Shown here: positions 6,651 through 15,192 of the stretch, one piece after another | How positions within the stretch are numbered: the first letter of the stretch is position 1 | Layout of the letters: every line of letters starts with the position of its first letter | Assembly: GCA_023247935.1 (NCBI GenBank) | Contig: JAHFFM010000026.1 | Span: forward strand, 1-15,380 | Source: Candidatus Omnitrophota bacterium | Lineage (GTDB): Bacteria; Omnitrophota; Gorgyraeia; 2-02-FULL-51-18 | DNA length: 15,380 bases | Reading direction: 5' to 3' | Made by a program: the position numbers and the translations under genes | Notes under the pieces: generated by a model | The model's database searches: none | What the model saw: only the letters and a program-made list of their open reading frames with translations | What the model was told of the DNA's origin: nothing

Positions 6651-7814
6651 ATGGAAGCTTGGCATGCACTTTGGACATTTCCGGCGATTATTTTTGCGGC
6701 TATTCTGATCGCCTGGGCCGCGGAATGCGGACAATTTTATATCTCTCAGGGGCTGGCTCTGGCTGTTTTGGCATGGGTTCAAACCCTGCCTGAATTTGCC
6801 GTTGAGGCTGCCATTGCTTTGGAGGCTGCTAAAAATCCCGAACAAATGCATTTGGTGACGGCAAATTTCACCGGTTCTTTGAGGCTTTTTGTGGGGTTTG
6901 GCTGGCCAATGGTTTATTTTGTGTCGCTTTTTTTCAGCCATGAGCCCGTCTATCAGAAAGGCCGCGGTTTTCGCCGGATCGTGATGGAGGATGAGAATTC
7001 CTTTACCATTCTGGGTCTTCTGCCCGCTCTTTTTTATTTTCTTTTTATTTATTTCAAAGGAACGCTCAATCTTGTCGATGGAGTAGCGCTTGGCGGAATT
7101 TATGGCGCTTATCTTTGGCTTCTTTCCAAGCTGCCGCCGCAAGACGCTGAAGGCGCGGATGATTTGGGGCGCATTCCAAAATGGGTGATGCAGCGTCGGT
7201 CGAAAGGGCAGAGTATTTTTTGGATTTTTATGATGTTTTTGGCCGGAGCGCTGATTTTGTGGTTCGGAGCGCATCCCTTTTTGGAATCCATGCTTGGGCT
7301 GGCCGCGATGCTGGGTATTTCTCAATTTGTTTTTGTGCAATGGGTGGCGCCTTTTTTAAGCGAGTTTCCCGAGAAGCTGTCCGCGTTTCACTGGGCGAGG
7401 ACCGTTTCAAAGGCGCCCATGGCTTTGGTTAATTTTGTGTCCTCGTCCGTTAATCAATGGACAGTTTTGGTGGCCACCGTGCCCTTTATTTATTCATTTG
7501 GCATGGGCAGGCCATCAGAGATTGTCTTTGACCCCCATCAAAAAGTGGAAATTTTACTGACCATTGTTCAATCTTATTTAGGATTTCTTTTTTTGGCCAG
7601 CATGGATTTCAGCTTGATAGAAGCGGTGGGTCTTTTTGCGCTTTGGATTTTTCAGTTTTTTGTGCCGTCGATCCGGGAAGAGATTATTTGGGTTTATGGC
7701 GCATGGGCGATTTGGGAAACAATACAGCTTATGGTGCATTTTCGTGAGAGGAACGTGTTCCGGGCCTTTGCCCATTTGTACCGTCAGACAATATTTAAAA
7801 AAGCGCCGCGTTAG
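6651..7814 (+). CDS. Divergent Na+/Ca2+-exchanger-like (CaCA/NCX family) membrane protein
   Basis: Polytopic inner-membrane protein of 387 residues with about ten hydrophobic segments. Two repeats resemble the alpha repeats of cation/Ca2+ exchangers. Alpha-1 covers ~23-90: AECGQFYISQGLALAVLAWV, then TLPEFAVEAAIAL (Glu48 at the position of the ion-binding Glu) and TANFTGSLRL in place of GNxxGSN. Alpha-2 covers ~205-285: LGISQFVFVQWVAPFLSEFP, Glu241, then NFVSSSVNQW. Spacing and paired acidic residues support the family, but the usual GTS and GN-GSN signatures are degraded. The substrate could therefore differ from Na+/Ca2+, and exchange itself is inferred. A cytosolic loop (~160-187) separates the halves. 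AGGAG (6643-6647) lies three bases before the ATG. It starts 20 nt after rsmA and is probably in the same transcript. Confidence 0.72.
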   Translation: MEAWHALWTFPAIIFAAILIAWAAECGQFYISQGLALAVLAWVQTLPEFAVEAAIALEAAKNPEQMHLVTANFTGSLRLFVGFGWPMVYFVSLFFSHEPVYQKGRGFRRIVMEDENSFTILGLLPALFYFLFIYFKGTLNLVDGVALGGIYGAYLWLLSKLPPQDAEGADDLGRIPKWVMQRRSKGQSIFWIFMMFLAGALILWFGAHPFLESMLGLAAMLGISQFVFVQWVAPFLSEFPEKLSAFHWARTVSKAPMALVNFVSSSVNQWTVLVATVPFIYSFGMGRPSEIVFDPHQKVEILLTIVQSYLGFLFLASMDFSLIEAVGLFALWIFQFFVPSIREEIIWVYGAWAIWETIQLMVHFRERNVFRAFAHLYRQTIFKKAPR

Positions 7815-7827
7815 GCGCCCCTAAGAA

Positions 7828-8529
7828 ATGTTCAATAAATTTTTTTCTAAACTCCGCAACGCGATTATTTTTACACTCCTGCTTTTTTTATTCATTTTTG
7901 GTTTTAAATTCGCCACGGAATTTTTGACATTTAAAAAAATTATTCATAACCTGAAGGCTGAAACGCGCGTGGCGGAAGTGTTGGTGGTGGAATCCAGTCT
8001 TGACGAGTATACTCGGAAGTACACGACGACGATCAAGTTTCTCGAATACGACGTGCACGGCAAGCCTCTCAAGCCTAAATTTTTCACGTTCAAAGGAAAT
8101 TTGATTCAATTTCAGACGCTCGTGGCGCGTTTTGACGACAAATACATTGAGCAGGGCCATCGGATGAAGGGGAAAAGCATTCATTTGTTTTTGAAGGCAT
8201 TTGTTTTGGATGGCGAGAAAACACAGGAATTCGTGATTACGCCCGTTTACGAGAAACCCGCGAAAGTGATTCCGGAATACGCGGTTCCCGAAGGTTATCG
8301 CGTGGGAAATCCGCCGAATTATTTTGAGAAAGAGATTTGGGGTAAATTTTGGCGCTATGCGCTGGATCCTGAAGAAAGAAAAAGAGTGGGTATTAAAAAC
8401 GCGCAAGTGGAGGCGCCGGGGCAGGTATTTGTGCCCGGCACAATTTACACCTTAATTTTAGAAAATGATGGAGGGCTCAGGATTGACACCCGTCCTATTC
8501 CTGAGATTTTAAAAGATGAAACCAAATAA
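7828..8529 (+). CDS. Unrecognised single-pass membrane-anchored protein
   Basis: I do not recognise the family. The protein has 233 residues. It has a short basic N-terminus (MFNKFFSKLRN), one hydrophobic segment at ~12-33, and then a soluble, probably extracytoplasmic region. That region is rich in alternating hydrophobic/charged strands (AEVLVVESS, TTTIKFLEYDV, HLFLKAFVLDG), suggesting beta structure. A proline-rich stretch follows near residues 145-165 (PAKVIPEYAVPEGYRVGNPP), and then an aromatic segment (YFEKEIWGKFWRYAL). It has no cysteine and no catalytic motif that I can identify. It lies 13 nt after the exchanger-like gene and overlaps uvrA by 14 nt, so it is probably co-transcribed with both. 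No clear Shine-Dalgarno is visible; the ATG at 7828 was chosen because it places the basic residues just before the membrane segment. Confidence 0.8.
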   Translation: MFNKFFSKLRNAIIFTLLLFLFIFGFKFATEFLTFKKIIHNLKAETRVAEVLVVESSLDEYTRKYTTTIKFLEYDVHGKPLKPKFFTFKGNLIQFQTLVARFDDKYIEQGHRMKGKSIHLFLKAFVLDGEKTQEFVITPVYEKPAKVIPEYAVPEGYRVGNPPNYFEKEIWGKFWRYALDPEERKRVGIKNAQVEAPGQVFVPGTIYTLILENDGGLRIDTRPIPEILKDETK

Positions 8530-11368
8530 TCTACGGACAGCGTCCGACAGTATATTCATAAAAAATGCCCGTGAGCATAATTTGCAGGGCATTGACCTTC
8601 GTATTCCCAGGAACGCGATGGTGGTTTTTACCGGCTTGAGCGGTTCCGGCAAGTCGTCACTTGCCTTTGACACGATTTATGCCGAAGGTCAAAGACGATA
8701 TGTGGAAAGTTTATCCGCTTACGCCCGTCAATTTTTGGATCGAATGCAAAAGCCAAATGTCGAATACATTGAAGGTCTTTCGCCGGCTATCAGCATTGAG
8801 CAGCGCATTTCCGGCTCCAATCCGCGCTCCACCGTGGGTACGACCACGGAGATTTATGATTATTTGAGGCTGCTATTTTCTAAAATCGGAATCCCTCATT
8901 GCTACAACTGCGATAGAAAAATTACCAAACAAAGTGCCCAGGAAATCGTAGAACAGATTCTAAGCGCTTCCGGAAAAGGCTCGGACACCAAAGTTCAAAT
9001 TTTGGCGCCTGCGGTGGAGGGCCGAAAAGGGGAGTATCAGCAAGTATTTAAGGATATTCAAAAAGAAGGTTTTGTCCGTGTTCGCGTGGATGGAAAGGTG
9101 ATGGAAGTTTCAGAAAAGGTTCAGCTGGATAAAAAAAAGAAGCACACCATCGATATCGTGGTGGACCGCCTTATTTTGCCGGGCTCAGGCGGAAAAGAAG
9201 GAATTAAAAAACGTCTCACGGATTCCGTGGAATCCGCTCTTAAAGTCGGCAAAGGCACGATCAAGGTGGAATTTGAATCCGGCGAACGCAAGCAGGAGCA
9301 GGTTTATTCCGAATTGCATGCCTGCGTGCACTGCGGAATCAGTTTTCAATCGCCTGAGCCCCGGCTTTTTTCTTTTAACAGTCCTTATGGCGCCTGCCCC
9401 GCTTGCGATGGGCTCGGGAATTGTCTAAAAGTGGATCCGGATCTCGTGGTTCCTGATAAATCTCTGTCGATTAAGGGAGGTGCGATCGCGGCCTGGAAAA
9501 AGGGCGGGCGTTCGCTGATCATTTATTTGCGGCGGCTTTTGCGAAATTTAGCCGAGCAGCATGGATTCAGTCTTGATACGCCGTTTAAAAATTTAACAAA
9601 GGAACAGCGTGATTTGATTCTTTACGGTGAAGAAGAAGGCGCTTTACGTTCCCGCTGGCATGTGTTCGAAGGCGTGATTCCCAATCTTGAAAGAAGATTC
9701 CGTGAAACCGAATCCGAATACATGAAAGAAGAAATTAATAAATTCATGGATTTGAATCCTTGCGAAAAATGCAAAGGCAAAAGACTTAAACCCGAAGCCT
9801 TGGCCGTGAAAGTTGAAGGCAAGAATATCATGGAGTCCACGGCGCTCTCGATTTTAAAAGCGGACCGTTTTTTTAATGAACTAAAACTAAATTCCCAGGA
9901 AGAAAAAATCGCGCATCAAATTTTGAAAGAAATCAAAGCGCGGCTGGGTTTTATGAAAAATGTCGGGCTGGGCTATTTGTCGCTTGACCGCATGAGCGGC
10001 ACGCTTTCGGGTGGAGAAGCCCAGCGCATTCGCTTAGCCACGCAAATCGGTTCCGGTTTGATGGGTGTTTTATACGTTCTGGACGAGCCTTCGATCGGCT
10101 TACACCAAAGAGACAACGAAAAATTATTGAATGCCTTAATCGACTTACGGGATTTGGGAAATACTTTGATCGTCGTGGAGCATGATGAGGCCACGATGAA
10201 ACGTTCGGATTATTTGGTGGACATGGGCCCGGGCGCGGGAAAACACGGCGGCCATATTGTCAGCGCGGGAACTCCGGAAGAGGTGATGGCGGACCCCAAA
10301 TCCCTCACAGGACAATATCTTTCCGAAAAAATCAGCATTCCCTTGCCGCAAACCCGCCGCGCCTGGCGTAAGCGAAAAAAAATCGTGATTCACAAAGCTG
10401 CGGAAAATAATCTTAAAAACATAAACGTGGAAATTCCTTTGGGCGTGTTTGTTTGCGTGACCGGCGTTTCCGGTTCGGGCAAAAGCACTTTGGTGGACGA
10501 TATTTTATTCAAGGGGCTCGCCAAAAAACTTTTAGGCTCAAAACAAGTCCCGGGCAAACATGAGAAAATTTCAGGCATCGAAGAAATCGACAAAGTGATC
10601 GAAATTGACCAATCGCCGATCGGCAGAACTCCGCGCTCAAACCCCGCCACTTACACCGGTTTATTCGGCCCTATCCGGGATATTTTTGCAAGGCTGCCGG
10701 AATCGCGTATGCGCGGCTATCAGCCGGGACGTTTCAGTTTTAACGTCAAAGGCGGGCGCTGCGAATCATGTGAAGGGGATGGAGTTAAAACCATTGAAAT
10801 GCATTTTTTGCCGGATGTGTATGTCACTTGTGAAGTGTGCAAAGGAAAACGTTTCAACGAGCAAACGCTGGAAGTGACTTATAAAGGAAAATCCATTGCG
10901 GATGTTTTAGCCATGAGTGTGGAAGAAGCGCTGGATATTTTTCAAAACGTACCGCAAGTGAAGGCTAAACTTCAAACATTGCATGATGTCGGTTTGGATT
11001 ATATTGAGCTGGGGCAGGCAGCCACCACGCTTTCCGGCGGGGAAGCGCAGCGGGTTAAACTGGCAACCGAACTTTCACGCCGGGCCACGGGCCGCACTTT
11101 TTATATTTTGGATGAGCCGACCACCGGGCTCCACTTTGCCGACATTGACCGGCTTCTCAAGGTTCTTCAAACCTTGGTGAATCAGGGAAACACGGTGCTT
11201 GTGATTGAGCACAACCTTGATGTTGTTAAGACTGCGGATTACCTGGTGGATCTTGGACCTGAGGGCGGCGATGCGGGTGGTGAATTGGTAGCAAGCGGCT
11301 CGCCGGAAGAAGTGGTTGAAAACCCCAAGTCATACACGGGACAATTCTTAAAGGCGGTGTTGAAATGA
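8516..11368 (+). CDS. uvrA: Excinuclease ABC subunit A
   Basis: DNA-damage sensor of nucleotide excision repair: an ABC-type ATPase dimer that loads UvrB and is recruited to stalled polymerase by Mfd. Full length at 950 residues. The first ATPase has Walker A GLSGSGKSS (40-48), signature LSGGEAQRIRLA (~497) and DEPSIGLHQRDN. The first zinc module is ACVHCG (~270) with GACPACDGLG (~292). A further CEKCKGKRL lies near 420. The second ATPase has Walker A GVSGSGKSTL (~650), zinc module GGRCESCEGDG through CEVCKGKRF (~746-785), signature TLSGGEAQRVKLA (~837) and DEPTTGLHFADI. Every element expected for a working UvrA is present. It overlaps the gene before by 14 nt and the TPR gene after by 4 nt (ATGA). 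The N-terminus is about a dozen residues longer than typical. Confidence 0.97.
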   Translation: MKPNNLRTASDSIFIKNAREHNLQGIDLRIPRNAMVVFTGLSGSGKSSLAFDTIYAEGQRRYVESLSAYARQFLDRMQKPNVEYIEGLSPAISIEQRISGSNPRSTVGTTTEIYDYLRLLFSKIGIPHCYNCDRKITKQSAQEIVEQILSASGKGSDTKVQILAPAVEGRKGEYQQVFKDIQKEGFVRVRVDGKVMEVSEKVQLDKKKKHTIDIVVDRLILPGSGGKEGIKKRLTDSVESALKVGKGTIKVEFESGERKQEQVYSELHACVHCGISFQSPEPRLFSFNSPYGACPACDGLGNCLKVDPDLVVPDKSLSIKGGAIAAWKKGGRSLIIYLRRLLRNLAEQHGFSLDTPFKNLTKEQRDLILYGEEEGALRSRWHVFEGVIPNLERRFRETESEYMKEEINKFMDLNPCEKCKGKRLKPEALAVKVEGKNIMESTALSILKADRFFNELKLNSQEEKIAHQILKEIKARLGFMKNVGLGYLSLDRMSGTLSGGEAQRIRLATQIGSGLMGVLYVLDEPSIGLHQRDNEKLLNALIDLRDLGNTLIVVEHDEATMKRSDYLVDMGPGAGKHGGHIVSAGTPEEVMADPKSLTGQYLSEKISIPLPQTRRAWRKRKKIVIHKAAENNLKNINVEIPLGVFVCVTGVSGSGKSTLVDDILFKGLAKKLLGSKQVPGKHEKISGIEEIDKVIEIDQSPIGRTPRSNPATYTGLFGPIRDIFARLPESRMRGYQPGRFSFNVKGGRCESCEGDGVKTIEMHFLPDVYVTCEVCKGKRFNEQTLEVTYKGKSIADVLAMSVEEALDIFQNVPQVKAKLQTLHDVGLDYIELGQAATTLSGGEAQRVKLATELSRRATGRTFYILDEPTTGLHFADIDRLLKVLQTLVNQGNTVLVIEHNLDVVKTADYLVDLGPEGGDAGGELVASGSPEEVVENPKSYTGQFLKAVLK

Positions 11369-13410
11369 AAAAAGCCGCTGCATTTTTGGCGATGGCATTC
11401 ATTATCTCGGCCCCTTGTATCCAGGCTGCGACTGAAGATGAGACCATTTACTGGTCCGCCGAATCGTCTTTCAAAGCCAAGGATTATTCCAACGCGCTCA
11501 AACTTTACTCGGAGGCTTTGGAAAAATTTCCCACCTCGCGTTTTAATGTTTTTTCACGGTATTCAAAAGCTTGGTGTCTATACGAATTAGACCATTACGA
11601 AGAAGCGATCGAAGGTTTTAAAAATGTTATCGAAAATTTTCCCACACACCCTCTTGCCATTGAATCCAGTTATAAAATCGGCCAATGTTTTTTTGAGCTC
11701 AAAAAATACGAATCCGCCATCGACATTCTTTCCCAGTTTGTGCGCGAGTACCCCCTAAACCCAAAAATAGCCAATGCCCATTACCTTTTGGGACAATCGT
11801 ATTATTATTTGGGTGAATATCCTCTCGCGCTTGAATCATTCAAAAAAAGTATCGAGCTTGGAGGACAGAGCGGTTTCCGGGCTTATGCTCTTCACGGCCT
11901 GGCTTGGAGTTATTTTGAGTTGGGGAAATACACGGAAGCGCTGGAAGCTTTTAAACCTCTTGATATTGATTTTAAAGACGCTCCTCTCGAAGATTCTTTT
12001 CTTTTTGGCAAGGCTAAAACTCTGGCGGCTTTGAATCAATTTAAAGAGGCTGACCAGCTTTACCGGCAGATTATGGAAAAATTTCCCCAAAGCGATCTTT
12101 TGGACAGAGTTTATTTGTGGGACGCGGAAGCGCTTTATGCGTTGGGGGAATACGTAAAGGCCGCGGATCTTTACGAAGAAGCTTTGCTTAAATTTCCGGC
12201 AAGCGACCTTATGGACGACATGCATTACAATTTGGCTTGGTGCTATGTTCGTTTGAATAAAACACCTCAGGCTGTGGAGCATTTTCTTCTGGTGGCGGAA
12301 AAAAGTGACGATGAAGTTTTGAGGATTGCCGCGCGCTGCCGGGTAGGCGACACCTATTTCGAGAAAGGCGATTATGAAAAAGCGCTTGAGATTTATGATT
12401 CCGTGCTGCAGGACACGCCAAAAAGCCTCTATTCTGATTATGCGCAGTATCAATCGGGTTTGACGCTTCTGAAGCTTGGGAGATTGGATACCGCCATTTT
12501 GAGTTTCCAGAGTTTGATCGTTAATTTTCCTCAAAGCCGTTTTCAGGACGGCGCTTTGTACCGGCTGGGAGGCATTCTTCTGACTAAGAACAAATACGAA
12601 GAGGCGGCCGAACAATTCAAAAAACTCTTGGAAAGATTTCCCGAGAGCTCTCTCAAAGAAAAAGCTTATTTTCAGCTTGGCCAGGCCTTATTTAAATCCG
12701 GAAAAAACGAACAAGCGTTTACCATTTTTCAAGATATCCTGAAACGTTCGCCGGAATCCGAGCTGGCAAAACTTTCACTTTATCAGTCCGCGTGGTGTTA
12801 TTTTAATATGGGCAAAGAAGGGGAGGGTGTCGCGGTATTTGATAATTTTTTAAAAAAATATCCTAAGAGTGATACTGCTGCCGAAGTTCTTTTCTCTCTC
12901 GGAGAGCATTATTTCATGCGGGGCCAATACGCGAAGGCCAAAGAGTATTATCAGATGATTTTGACGGATTTTCCTGCCAGCGGCGTGGCGGACAAGGCTT
13001 CTTTTAGCGCCGCGCAAGCTTATGAAAAAGAAGGGGATTTGCAGGCCGCCGCGGACCAGTTCGTAAAACTCGCCGAGCAATACCCAAAAAGTGAGCTGGC
13101 GGCGCAGGGAATTTTAAAAGTGGCGGATTTTTTAGTGTCGCAGGGGAAAGCGGATCAGGCCAAAACCCAGCTTGCGAAAATGATCGCCAGTTCGGATGTC
13201 GAGCCTTACCATTCGAAAGCGCAAAATAAATTGGCAAATCTTTTGAAAATAGAAGGTCATTTAAAAGAGGCTGTTTTTTATTTTCAGGAATCTTTAAAAA
13301 AAGCGCCACCGGAACTTGTGCCGGAAATTAAAAAATCGCTCGCCGATACGTATGAGGCGATGGGGCAGTCGGAACGCGCCAAAGATTTGATAAAAGAAAC
13401 GAATTCATAG
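11365..13410 (+). CDS. Exported TPR-repeat protein (about 18 repeats)
   Basis: Secreted scaffold-type protein of 681 residues. A signal peptide covers ~1-22 (likely cleavage after IQAA). The rest is about 18 consecutive 34-38-residue TPR-like units, from YWSAESSFKAKDYSNALKLY to the last unit KKSLADTYEAMGQSERAKDL. Many units end in the (K/R)(F/Y)P(x)S pattern (EKFPTSRF, ENFPTHPL, REYPLNPK, EKFPQSDL, LKFPASDL, KKYPKSDT), as in YbgF/CpoB and outer-membrane-assembly lipoprotein-like TPRs. The arrangement predicts a long superhelical protein-binding surface in the periplasm. No enzymatic domain and no lipobox are seen. It starts inside the uvrA stop (ATGA) with a purine-rich AAAGGCGGTG upstream, and is followed after 24 nt by exbB, exbD and a TonB-like gene, suggesting a role in that energised complex. 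Confidence 0.9.
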   Translation: MKKAAAFLAMAFIISAPCIQAATEDETIYWSAESSFKAKDYSNALKLYSEALEKFPTSRFNVFSRYSKAWCLYELDHYEEAIEGFKNVIENFPTHPLAIESSYKIGQCFFELKKYESAIDILSQFVREYPLNPKIANAHYLLGQSYYYLGEYPLALESFKKSIELGGQSGFRAYALHGLAWSYFELGKYTEALEAFKPLDIDFKDAPLEDSFLFGKAKTLAALNQFKEADQLYRQIMEKFPQSDLLDRVYLWDAEALYALGEYVKAADLYEEALLKFPASDLMDDMHYNLAWCYVRLNKTPQAVEHFLLVAEKSDDEVLRIAARCRVGDTYFEKGDYEKALEIYDSVLQDTPKSLYSDYAQYQSGLTLLKLGRLDTAILSFQSLIVNFPQSRFQDGALYRLGGILLTKNKYEEAAEQFKKLLERFPESSLKEKAYFQLGQALFKSGKNEQAFTIFQDILKRSPESELAKLSLYQSAWCYFNMGKEGEGVAVFDNFLKKYPKSDTAAEVLFSLGEHYFMRGQYAKAKEYYQMILTDFPASGVADKASFSAAQAYEKEGDLQAAADQFVKLAEQYPKSELAAQGILKVADFLVSQGKADQAKTQLAKMIASSDVEPYHSKAQNKLANLLKIEGHLKEAVFYFQESLKKAPPELVPEIKKSLADTYEAMGQSERAKDLIKETNS

Positions 13411-13418
13411 AATCAATT

Positions 13419-13426
13419 AAAGGAGG
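13419..13426 (+). promoter_or_regulatory. Strong Shine-Dalgarno site of exbB
   Basis: AAAGGAGG ends eight bases before the ATG at 13435. It is the best Shine-Dalgarno match in the window, where most genes have weak or no sites, and suggests exbB is translated at a higher level than the TPR gene before it. Confidence 0.8.
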
Positions 13427-13434
13427 AAAATCAG

Positions 13435-14067
13435 ATGTGGGAATTTATGCAAAAAGGCGGTCCGATTATGTGGCCGATTCTGCTTTGTTCGGTGATCGCC
13501 TTCGCCATTGTTATCGAGCGTTTGATCCGTTTGCGGCAGGAGCAGATTGATACGAAGTCGTTTATGGAGCAAATTTCAAAATCCATGAAACGCAACAAGG
13601 TCATGGAAGCTCTGGATCTATGCGACAGAACGGGCGGACCCATCGCAGCTATTTTAAAAGCCGGTATTTTGAAGCATGACCGCCCCCGCGGCGAGGTAAG
13701 AGAGGCGATTGAAGACGCCAGTATTCATGAGGTGCCGCGATTGGAAAGAAATCTTCCGGTGCTGGCAACGGTCGCCCATGTGGCGCCGCTTTTGGGTCTT
13801 TTGGGTACCGTGACAGGTTTGGTGAAAGCTTTTCAGGTCATTGAAAGCAAGGCCTCCGCTTTGAATCCCGTGAATCCGGGTGATTTGGCGGGAGGTATTT
13901 GGGAGGCGCTGCTTTGCACCACGTTCGGACTTTGCGTGGCGATTCCTACTTACGTGGCTTACAATTATCTCGTTAGCCGTGTGGATGGCTTTGTTTTGGA
14001 TATGGAACGGAGCGCCACCGACCTTCTGACCATTCTTGGCGAGAAGAGAGAAGAAAATGAGATTTAA
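13435..14067 (+). CDS. exbB: ExbB/TolQ/MotA-family proton-channel protein
   Basis: Inner-membrane proton-channel subunit that, with ExbD, uses proton-motive force to drive a TonB- or TolA-like protein. It has 210 residues. TM1 is at ~12-30 (MWPILLCSVIAFAIVIERL); a cytoplasmic region at ~31-105 follows; then TM2 with VAPLLGLLGTVTGLVKAF (116-133) and TM3 at ~153-180 with GGIWEALLCTTFGLCVAIP. The GLLGTVTG turn and the Thr-containing TM3 are family hallmarks. Whether it belongs to the TonB or Tol branch cannot be settled by eye, so the symbol marks the family rather than orthology. It has a strong ribosome site and overlaps exbD by 11 nt. Confidence 0.92.
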   Translation: MWEFMQKGGPIMWPILLCSVIAFAIVIERLIRLRQEQIDTKSFMEQISKSMKRNKVMEALDLCDRTGGPIAAILKAGILKHDRPRGEVREAIEDASIHEVPRLERNLPVLATVAHVAPLLGLLGTVTGLVKAFQVIESKASALNPVNPGDLAGGIWEALLCTTFGLCVAIPTYVAYNYLVSRVDGFVLDMERSATDLLTILGEKREENEI

Positions 14068-14482
14068 ACGTTTAAAACGCCGCACGTCTCTGGAGAGAAT
14101 CCAATCGGACGTTGCGCTCAAGATCCCTCTGATTGACGTGATGTTTAATTTGCTTTTCTTTTTTCTGCTGACATCCAATCTGGTGCTGCAGCCGGGAATC
14201 AAAGTTAATTTACCGAAAGCGATTTCAAGCGAAGTGATTCGCAGCGAAAACTTGATCATCACGCTGACGGGTCAGGATCTTTTGTTTTTGAACGATTCTC
14301 CTTTGACGGTTCAGGATTTGATTCCTGTTATCCGGCAGGCCGCTCAAAACAATAAAATCGTGCTTTTAAGGGCGGACACCAACGCTTCGTTGGGCCGTGT
14401 CGTGGAAATATGGGATATGTGCCGCGAATCCGGTATTCCGCAAATCAACATCGCGACGAACGAAAAAAAGGGAAATCTGTAG
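14057..14482 (+). CDS. exbD: ExbD/TolR-family proton-channel protein
   Basis: Partner of ExbB, 141 residues. A basic cytoplasmic N-terminus (MRFKRLKRRTSLER) precedes the single TM helix ~24-44, PLIDVMFNLLFFFLLTSNLV. Asp27 sits at the position of the proton-carrying Asp of ExbD/TolR. The periplasmic domain (~45-141) includes VNLPKA, the I-x-L strands typical of the family and a VVLLRADTNASLGRVVEI-like segment that, in ExbD, carries the D-x-x-A/S signature. The ATG at 14057 was preferred over a TTG at 14036 because it gives the usual short basic N-terminus and follows a purine-rich GAGAAGAGAGAAG. It overlaps exbB by 11 nt and is followed after 1 nt by the TonB-like gene. Confidence 0.93.
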   Translation: MRFKRLKRRTSLERIQSDVALKIPLIDVMFNLLFFFLLTSNLVLQPGIKVNLPKAISSEVIRSENLIITLTGQDLLFLNDSPLTVQDLIPVIRQAAQNNKIVLLRADTNASLGRVVEIWDMCRESGIPQINIATNEKKGNL

Positions 14483-14483
14483 C

Positions 14484-15191
14484 ATGGGTTCTTCGTCCAG
14501 TGAATATCGAAGCTGGTCATTTACGGATAGATCTTTTTTATTCGCGACAGCCGTTTCTATTCTTTGGCATTTGTTTTGGTTTTTTTCAGTAGCTATTGTG
14601 GTGAGCCCGTCTCCCTCACGAAAGAGCATGAAGCCGACGATGGTAGCTTTGGGGCCCGTGTTGGACGACGCGATTTTTAGAACGCTTTTAGAAACCAAGC
14701 CGGAATATTCCAAAACTTATTACCGGAATCTTAACGATTTTGATTCGGCAACCGATGTGCCTATTCAAACAATTGAAAGGCATGAAAGTGGGGACGTGAC
14801 GAGTGTTCCTTCCGGAAAAATATTTGAACGCGCCCTCAAAAATTTAATCGGTGGAGACAAAGCAGTCCCCGACGGCGCATCCGTCGTTTCAGAACTTTTT
14901 GGAGGCAGTGATTTTTTTGAGCTGGCGGGGGATATGAACAAAGACCAGATATTGAGTCGCCCAGACCCGCCTTCCTTAGATTTGCCTTCTTTAATTGAAA
15001 TCCGTTTTGGTTTAAGCCCGGACGGAAAAGTCGCGGACATGGAATTGGTTAAGTCGAGCGGAGATGCGCAAACAGACAGGCAATGGGAAGACTATTTCCG
15101 CCAATGGCTTTTTTCACCTTCCCCGGTTCTTGGAACCGATTTGAACCAAAAGGGCAAGGTTACCTTCAAAAACCCTGCCATGAAGGAATAA
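14484..15191 (+). CDS. TonB/TolA-like periplasm-spanning protein
   Basis: Probable energy transducer driven by the ExbB/ExbD pair, 235 residues. The N-terminal TM lies at ~17-40 and carries Ser25-x3-His29 (SILWH), the SxxxH motif of TonB and TolA TM helices that contacts the proton channel. The C-terminal ~65 residues (IEIRFGLSPDGKVADMELVK, then a Trp/Phe-rich WEDYFRQWLFSPSP) resemble the TonB C-terminal fold. The middle (41-168) is mixed and acidic, without the Pro-Lys repeats of TonB or the Ala/Lys-rich coil of TolA, and may be folded. An open frame continues upstream into exbD, but the ATG at 14484, one base after the exbD stop, is the natural start and puts the TM helix near the N-terminus. 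Assignment rests on motif plus context. Confidence 0.78.
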   Translation: MGSSSSEYRSWSFTDRSFLFATAVSILWHLFWFFSVAIVVSPSPSRKSMKPTMVALGPVLDDAIFRTLLETKPEYSKTYYRNLNDFDSATDVPIQTIERHESGDVTSVPSGKIFERALKNLIGGDKAVPDGASVVSELFGGSDFFELAGDMNKDQILSRPDPPSLDLPSLIEIRFGLSPDGKVADMELVKSSGDAQTDRQWEDYFRQWLFSPSPVLGTDLNQKGKVTFKNPAMKE

Positions 15192-15192
15192 A

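Noticed and set aside
6627..7340. Minus-strand open frame of 237 codons opposite the exchanger-like gene
   Set aside because: The translation is rich in Lys, Asn, Gln and His, the usual complement of a hydrophobic gene. The plus strand has paired alpha repeats and a ribosome site.
7803..7818. Small GCGCC/GGCGC hairpin around the stop codon of the exchanger-like gene
   Set aside because: Only five base pairs and no T-run. It echoes the stop-codon placement of the two long repeats but is well within chance.
11836..12615. Minus-strand open frame of 259 codons opposite the TPR gene
   Set aside because: It lies entirely within regular TPR units on the plus strand. The repeats explain the lack of stops and no coherent protein is seen.
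14036..14056. TTG start for exbD, adding seven residues
   Set aside because: The ATG at 14057 has a purine-rich upstream site and gives the usual short basic N-terminus.
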